NCBI GenBank assembly: GCA_022701365.1
Contig: JAKUHH010000089.1
Coordinates: forward strand, 62,001-126,000
Source: Mycocentrospora acerina
Taxonomy: Eukaryota; Ascomycota; Dothideomycetes; Pleosporales
Direction of reading: 5' to 3'
Length of the DNA: 64,000 nt
Below, piece by piece: positions 57,764 through 64,000 of this stretch; position 1 is the first letter of the stretch; each line of letters begins with the position of its first letter. The translations under genes were made by a program, and so were the position numbers. The notes under the pieces were generated by a model, which was not told the origin of the DNA, made no database searches, and saw only the letters and a program-made list of their open reading frames with translations.

Positions 57764-57905
57764 ACGTCCGTCCTTGCGTAACAGGACACCCTGCGTGCTG
57801 GGACCAACCAATCAGTTTGCAGATTTTGGGCAGAAGTCTGTGATTTAAGCGAGTTGATTAGCCGGTCCCGGCACACAGGGTGTCCCGCTACGCAGGGATG
57901 GACGT
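57764..57905. mobile_element. MITE family A, copy 3 (142 bp, fold-back)
   Basis: Exactly 142 bp, TA at 57762-57763 and 57906-57907, same orientation as the copy at 25008. It sits directly at the right edge of the family G repeat. Confidence 0.92.
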
Positions 57906-58283
57906 TAATGGATTTTTCTATGCTGCTTTGAGAGCAGTGATCGATCATTTTCTTCTCTCTTCAAGATAATATGTCGCGGCCTCGTGTTACGCGGTGAAAA
58001 TTGTGCTCTGTTATCAGCCTCTTATAGTTTTACAAGTTCTCTTCACAACGTTGACTATTTAAAGCAGATTGATCAGTCAAAATTATCTCAAGCAGCTTTA
58101 GTAATTTGTGGGAGTAAAGCTAAGGTCACGCATCTCGTTTTGTTGTGCGCAAGTCAGATCAATGAAAATTTAAGAGATGCCATGCGTTTCTCTTATTCTA
58201 CGTGTTAACTCTTGCTAGAACTTCATCTTAATCTACTTATTGGCATTTGATGTGGTAGAACCTATCAAAAACCCTTGGTCCGT

Positions 58284-58850
58284 TCACTTACGAAGACCTT
58301 CAATATATTTACTGATCTTATCTAAAGTTAAGTTATGCTCTTCCCGACTATTTTTGTCTTCTCTAGTTGTAGAAGATCGTACATGTTTTGCTTCCTGAGG
58401 TTGGGAATTAAGAGACAATCCAGTTGTTTGTGATTCTCTCGCATGAGGCAAATGAGAACCTTCGCCCAATTAATTACTTAAGAAGCTTTTAGGGTCCATA
58501 GTACTCGATCTAGACGATTCTACATACTACAGTTAGTCTATAGTGTAAACAACGACTCTTAGCCATATTGTAAGCTTACTACAGTTATGACGACTGCTCT
58601 TGGTGTACGCAATGGCGTTTTTTGCCTGAGAACCCTTTTTATCCTCGTCGCTGCCAGTTTTGGCGTGGCTATGACTGTCGCCATCACTTTCACTCCCGGT
58701 ATCGGAACTGCTGTCGCTCTCACTATCATTGGAGTCTTCAAGGGTTCTGGTAACGCTTTCGCGAATTTTCGGTTGTCTAGGTGTTTTGAAATTACTACCG
58801 AAGTAGCCTCCAATTGAAGGAGTCTGTGCTGTTTTGCCAAAAGATGCCAT
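58284..58850 (-). CDS. Small acidic, serine-rich orphan protein
   Basis: ATG at 58850 reads MASFGKTAQTPSIGGYFGSN, then a Ser/Asp/Glu-rich disordered stretch (DSNDSESDSSSDTGSESDGD) and KNAIAYTKSSRHNC. A GTAAGC donor at 58579 and an acceptor at 58520, with actaac upstream, remove 60 bp and keep the frame open (SSRSSTMDPKSFLSN) to a TAA at about 58474. Beyond that stop the same frame continues for 62 codons, ending in a helix (LTLDKISKYIEGLRK). So either the protein ends at SN or the TAA is a lesion of a Gln codon. No family recognised. Acidic, probably disordered with a terminal helix, possibly nuclear. Confidence 0.5.
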
Positions 58851-59487
58851 TTTTTCCGTGATGTTCGGTTTAAGGATAATAATTTAGTTGTGAATGTAGT
58901 TAAAACTTCAGTACGTTCTTCACAAATCTCTCTTAGAAACATATATTTATACATGTTCTTAATCCAAGAATGTCAATACTAGATCTGCTCTGATTCAGAA
59001 AGATCAATGATTAGTGGATAATCACCCGCGCGGCAAATAAGCATAGAAAAGCGCTTCACAGAGACAAATACGTACCTCTAGCTGATGTCAGCACTAGAAA
59101 TAATAGTAAGATTCGGTGCAGTGCGATGTTTGCAGTCGGTCTTTGAACATTTAATAAGCAAGAGGGTTGATAATCAAAGAGATTACTGATTCTTTGTAAC
59201 AGGGCCATTTTAGTTTGGACATCAGCCTCACCAAATTTGAGTCCTTTCTACCGATTATAGGAGTGCTTACCCTGAGCACAATAGAGGATCTTCTAAAGAT
59301 ACAAAAACATATTAAATTAATCATTGCAGAATGACATATGAATCAACAAGGCGTCACAACAATTTGCTATTTACAATGCTGCAATAATTCAATTCGACAG
59401 CTGTCATAGCTTTAGTCCCGCTCACAGCCGTAACATCTTCTCACGGTCTTTCCCACAAAATTTGATAGCCTTAGCTTGCACATGTGT
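58851..59487. other. No supported gene
   Basis: AT-rich upstream flank of the acidic orphan gene. Nothing recognised. Confidence 0.4.
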
Positions 59488-59600
59488 TCGTGTCCGCGGT
59501 GGCCGCCATGAAGGCGCCACACGCTGATTGGTTGCGGCACTCGCCAATAACTTAGCTTGCAATTTCCGCCTCTTTATTATCATATAGGTGGTATGCACGC
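59488..59600. repeat. Dispersed repeat family E, copy 2
   Basis: Matches 12568-12682: ccgcggtggccgccatgaag, then gctgattggttgcgg and ctttattatcatat. A family F-like segment follows at about 59725-59800 (agcttgtcagccatctgtca). Confidence 0.7.
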
Positions 59601-60420
59601 AATAATGCAACAATCAGTTCTCTACTCCTCTAGTCTAATGCTATTCTCTACTCTCCACGTCTCGTCCATTTGCAGTGGGGCATCGGCTCTCCACGCCAGA
59701 CAATCTTTCATTGGGCTCCTTGTTTAGATCGCACACTAGCTGCTATAAGTAAGCTTGTCAGCCATCTGTCACTCGAGGATGGTGGGCAGCTGATGGTCAC
59801 TGCTTGAACATTAGACAACAGTGTTGCATAATCATGCTGCGTCAACGAGTGAATTTTAACGCTGAATTTGCTAGCGAGTGTATGTAAGCTGATGTCAATC
59901 AGTCAATTAAAGAAGTAACTGTTTGGCGCCTAAGAACACCTAAAGACAAGAACAGTGACGACCATGAGATCTTGACGATGTATCATCAGTCCATTGGTAA
60001 CATACACAAGTGGCAGTGTAATTGCACAGTAAGCCATCAACTAGAGTCTTTACAAAGATAGAAATCTCTCAGTATGCCCATTCAATAATGAAATCATGGA
60101 GTGTGTATGTGATCGTTCGTTAGATGCCGTGATCAATCTATCCAAGTGCGAAAGTTTTTTTTAGATAGCTGTAGATTTAGCTGTTCAGTCTTTTTGAAAT
60201 ACCAATCTATTCTCCTGATTAAAGTTTTGCGCTTTCTATTAGTAATAGCTGGTTCTAATAACATTAAATCTCAACGCGAGCAAAATCAGAGCAGAGATAA
60301 CAGTGATAAAATCATGTAGAGTCTTTTGTATTTCGTCGTTAAACACAACCGTCTAACTTCACTTCTAGTTCAACTTCAGCTTAGCCGCTAATTTGTCTTG
60401 CAGCTATCAACTCAGAAAGT

Positions 60421-61340
60421 GTGTACAACGAAATCACTAAGGACTCTGAAGAGGAACAGGTCAGTATCTGCGGGCGAGTCGTGGTAAAAAATGCATGTAT
60501 CAAGATGCACGGCCACGTCATAGTCGTCGCTATCTGCGGGACACGGCTTTGGAGCGTAGGTGACTGGAAAGTGAATATGAATTGCAGACCTGTTGTTCCT
60601 AAAGGTATTCTAGTCAGTACTGAGCTAGTGAGCTTTGCAATTACTACTAATCATGTCGCCAGAGCAACCACAATAACCTTTGCCATGAGGGATACCTAGG
60701 CGTTGTTCGTGCTATCCTCCAGCCACTGACAACACTACTAGATCAGAGTGAAAAGATTTCGCCTATTCTTTTTACCGGTCATTCAGCAGGAGGCGCTATT
60801 GCTAGTCTCATCTATGCACATGTTGTGACAATGACTGAATCTCCGCTCGCAAAGGTACTGAAAAGATGTTCTTCTGTTCACTGTATCGTGTTTGGAACTC
60901 CGCCAGTGTCAATCAGTCCATTTGCACAACATCAACAGGATCAGCAATCGCTATTCCTATCTATCATGAACTATGGTGATCCTGTTACTGAAGCAGCTAG
61001 GCGATACCAGATTATGAGAGAACCAGCACGCGATCCTTGTCAACTCGATCTAGACTTTTCAATATCTTGTCCTGATCAAAGCATTGACATGATAGCACCA
61101 GACAAAGCAGAATCACCGTCACTTCGACAGTACGTAAACTCTGGCACTATCTTTTGCATGCAGGGTACAATGGAACACTCTTTGTTTTTATCTATCCGGA
61201 AAATAGATGACGTAGAGCTTTGCATGCAAAAGACATTTTCATGGCGCGCGCACAACGTGTCAAAGTATAGAAAAAGGATCCTGCGGTTAGCTTCTCAGAA
61301 AGAAGAATCATGTGGTACAACACGAGAAGATACTTCTTAG
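60421..61340 (+). CDS. Class 3 lipase-like alpha/beta hydrolase
   Basis: Exon 1 (to 60612) carries HGHVIVVAICGTRLWSVGDW and NMNCRPVVPKGIL. A 50-bp intron (60613-60662, actaat branch) joins in phase 0 to exon 2, which reads NNLCHEGYLGVVRAIL, then the nucleophile elbow FTGHSAGGAIASLIYAHV. Further on are CIVFGTPPVS, MNYGDPVTEAARRYQIM (candidate catalytic Asp) and GTMEHSLFLSI (candidate catalytic His). The stop is TAG at 61338-61340. The catalytic Ser motif GHSAG is intact and there is no internal stop. The N-terminus is incomplete: an upstream exon ending near the cttgcag at 60400 is likely, so a signal peptide cannot be judged. The family hydrolyses acyl esters; substrate unknown. Confidence 0.75.
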
Positions 61341-63313
61341 GATATTTTAGTTGCGCTTCTTTTTTAAATATTTAGGTAGGCTTAGCTTAGACTAATGCCT
61401 TTTTGGTCTATACATGATATAGCTGTAGACATGTTTTAAAACAGAAGCTTACTGTTTCTGTATGTACCACTCAATCAACAGATTCCAAAAACGTGCCACA
61501 CCGCTATTTGTCCCCGAGACATAAATGACTACAACTACCCCTTTACAAATTCATCATTCTTGCACAACTTGAGTCTGAAGGCAGAGACTGACTTTGCAGC
61601 TGTTGCTAGGACACGGATCTATCCCACTGTGTTATGCGAGCTGAGAATTTACCATGATATATCAACTAACGCATAATCCGGTAGAGCAGAACATACAATT
61701 ACAGCGGTCGACTCGCAAACATTATACGATATTTTTCCGTCTTAATTCCCGAGAAAATGAGGATATTCATTTGAGTGAGTGCAACTTTCGATTTTAGAAA
61801 ACAGTTTATAGGCATGTACTATAGTCGTCTTCAGCTTCAAGCAGCGCAGGAAATTTAAATTAAGCTAATACTAAACTGTTAGTCAATATTATAGTCACTT
61901 TTATCCTTCTAAACATTCTCCACAAAGCTATCTCTAACTTCCAAAAAGTTCTAGAAGCATTCTTTTCCCGTTCGTCTCACTCAAATAGAAACGAAACGTA
62001 CACAGGATTTATCTTGGACGTGAGCTGATCGTTACTGTAGCTTCAAATTACTATCTGTCAACTTACAATATATAAACCTTCTGGCTACAGCAGCATGAAG
62101 CTCAGCCTTTTTGTAGCTCACATCATCAGTTTCAAAGCCTGACAATCTTGGCCAAAACAAGTTGTATCACTCCAATTAGTCAAAAGGGTGGTAACTTTCC
62201 ACTCGGGGTCATACAACAAACCCTGAGATGCGAAGCTTTAGATATTTCAAACACTGAAATTTCCCATTCACAACCCCATAGAGCTATAGATAGCGCTCAA
62301 TAGGGTGCCTAAGTGGGTTGGATATAAGAGACAAACGCTCGATACCATCGAAATTCATCGAAACTTTGAAAAATCAACAGTAACTCCTATTGATATCTTA
62401 TCCAACGAATTATAGTCTGCTTCGTTGCATGTTCTATTATACATGTTCACCCGACACTGATAAGCTGTCAAGTGTGTTAGCACATGAGCAGCAGATTACT
62501 CTGACGGTGCGGGATGCTCTCACTGCATTAGCTTGCATTAAGTTGATATCATAGCATCGTACCGAAATGGTCGCTATACCTGCTTCAGACATTCAATAGT
62601 TAATCTGGCGTGTTTTTAAGGTCCCTGGGTCTTGAATGTGTCCTTTGTTGCCACTATGTCACAAGTTACCTGATCCTCTAAAATCAGCCTCTAATCTATT
62701 TTTGCATTATACACCATCATCAGCCATCATAGAGAAAGTAAGTCAAGCCCTAGTATATGGGGTTTTTCCTAGTGTGCCTAAATTGTGCTGAGCCCTTGTA
62801 GACCGCAGCGCGGTTCGTCATACTACCCATATCAAAGTCAAAGGTGAACTTGTTCCAAAATACAAGCATACTTCACAGAGGGTAGTAGAGGCCATGAATA
62901 TAGGGAGTGAAGTGAAATACATTCATAAGCGCAAGCGTACTGGAGTGCTATGGATGGCCGCTTCTGCAAAAATAAATTGAAATAGTGCAGCTGACTGAAT
63001 ACTTAGTATTCACAGCAAACTTAACCAGCAGTGTATGAAAATAACAGGCAGATGTGCAGATTGACAGACAAAAAGCCTGTAAAGAGTAGCCCACACATAA
63101 CCTTGTATTAACACTAGGTCTATGCTTAGGCAAGGCATTCAGATCATCGTTATCCGTTTACATTTTCCAAGCTATCGAGAAAGATCTAGGAAGTTGAGAC
63201 GATGGCAAATAAACTCCTGCAATTTTCCAAGATTAAATCTCTCTTCTTCATTTACTAGAGGAAGATTGACTTAAGAGAGGGCGGCTACAACGTCTTTTAG
63301 GGCTTCAGCCTAT
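61341..63313. other. No supported gene
   Basis: About 2 kb of spacer. A short block near 62750-62830 has features that could be old retroelement sequence, but not enough to call. No other structure seen. Confidence 0.35.
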
Positions 63314-64000
63314 TTACCAGACACGAGGACGTAAGTAAAGCCGAATTCCATGATACTTACTAGATGGAGAATAAAGACTTACAACTAAATTGAAAATAAG
63401 CGCCTCCAAACTTTCTCCACCTAAGCCAATGTCCGTTTCTTTCTCTGCCAATAGTACCAGGCTAAGCGCAGCCTGCTGCTGCTCGAAAGGACGAGCGATG
63501 AAATCCAACATGGGTGCATTGTGCTGTGTAGGAGCACTTAATGCAACATTCTGCATTTCTTCATTCCAGACATTGCAGGTTCCAGGCTAAAAATGAGTAG
63601 ATTCTTTTAATGAACAGCTAGGCGTGACTGCGTGCCGCTTCACCTTACCAATGAAGTCAAAAATGACATCTTTCTCTGAGACAAGAAACGTCGTGTAATC
63701 AGCCGTTAAGAAAGGATCTAAAGTAGAGACGACTTTTCTGTTCTAAGCGCTGCTGCATTTTCAGCCAATTTTCCTCGCACCTTTATTATTGCTGTCATCG
63801 TCACAAGTAGAAGCATGTCCTGCGTCCGTGAGTGGTAGAGGCTTTTGTATTTCTTGTGCAGCACATTCGTTGTCAAATTTGTTGCGGTGGAAGTTTGTCC
63901 CGTCTTCTGCTTGCGATTCTGAGAGATAGCCAGAGCGCTGCTGAATAGATCAGGTTTTACTGTTAGCTGATGGCAATCCCACAATCCTAGAATTGCTCCA
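63314..64000 (-). CDS. Unrecognised gene, cut by the right edge of the window
   Basis: On the minus strand an open frame from the window edge reads CHQLTVKPDLFSSALAISQN and AIIKVRGKLAENAAALRTEK. Two plausible introns follow: a donor after RTEK with acceptor at about 63681, and a GTAAGG donor with the TTTTTAG acceptor near 63592. A last large exon reads MQNVALSAPTQHNAPMLDFI, EQQQAALSLVLLAEKETDIG and LEALIFNLVV, then meets another GTAAGT donor near 63387. The gene is therefore multi-exon and incomplete at its 5' side. No family recognised; no internal lesion outside predicted introns. Confidence 0.45.

Overview
The window looks like an accessory, repeat-rich stretch of a filamentous ascomycete (Pezizomycotina) genome. 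Coding signal is sparse and mostly split by 40-80 bp GT-AG introns with CTAAC/CTGAC-type branch points. The recognisable families are fungal: a PTH11/SAT4-like rhodopsin-domain membrane protein, DHA2-type MFS transporters, a DUF7730-like protein, a MATA-type HMG box, a bZIP basic region, a cupredoxin-like cell-surface protein and a class-3 lipase. Fungal Tc1/mariner, Fot1/pogo and Tad-like LINE elements are present with C:G-to-T:A decay resembling RIP. I cannot name the species or class. No rRNA, tRNA, CRISPR array or bacterial-type operon was recognised.

Layout. 1-2.5 kb holds nothing supported. 2.5-6.1 kb is a mariner element split by a LINE. 7.0-8.15 kb is a rhodopsin-domain gene. 9.3-10.6 kb is a second mariner copy. 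11.3-12.25 kb is a DUF7730-like pseudogene. 13.3-14.15 kb is an unknown spliced gene. 15.6-17.0 kb is a TTGGTTGT-type satellite followed by a small coiled-coil-family gene, and this unit recurs at 46.1-47.6 kb. 19.1-19.9 kb is an intact orphan. 20-26 kb and 41.7-45.4 kb are MITE clusters. 23.0-24.9 kb (+) and 27.1-28.7 kb (-) are two MFS genes carrying in-frame stops. 31.8-34.5 kb is an 881-codon orphan gene. 36.4-37.5 kb encodes a cupredoxin-like single-pass membrane protein. 39.8-40.6 kb is a bZIP-like gene. 49.6-50.1 kb is an HMG-box gene. 51.5-53.4 kb is a 605-codon nucleotidyltransferase-like gene. 55.2-57.75 kb is a three-level nest of repeats (unknown repeat, then pogo, then LINE). 58.3-58.85 kb is a small acidic orphan, 60.4-61.3 kb a lipase, and a gene is cut by the right edge.

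The genes do not form an obvious pathway or a biosynthetic cluster. What unites them is the damage. In five or six otherwise well-conserved host genes the internal stops are almost all TAG or TGA, mostly at positions where the family has, or could have, tryptophan (TGG), while CAA/CAG glutamine codons survive. This may be ordinary RIP-like decay of a gene graveyard. It is also what stop-to-Trp A-to-I mRNA editing, known from sexual stages of several filamentous ascomycetes, would look like in genomic DNA. That is the most interesting testable idea here. The second theme is a set of related 142-217 bp TA-flanked MITE families with ACGTC termini and no visible partner transposase.
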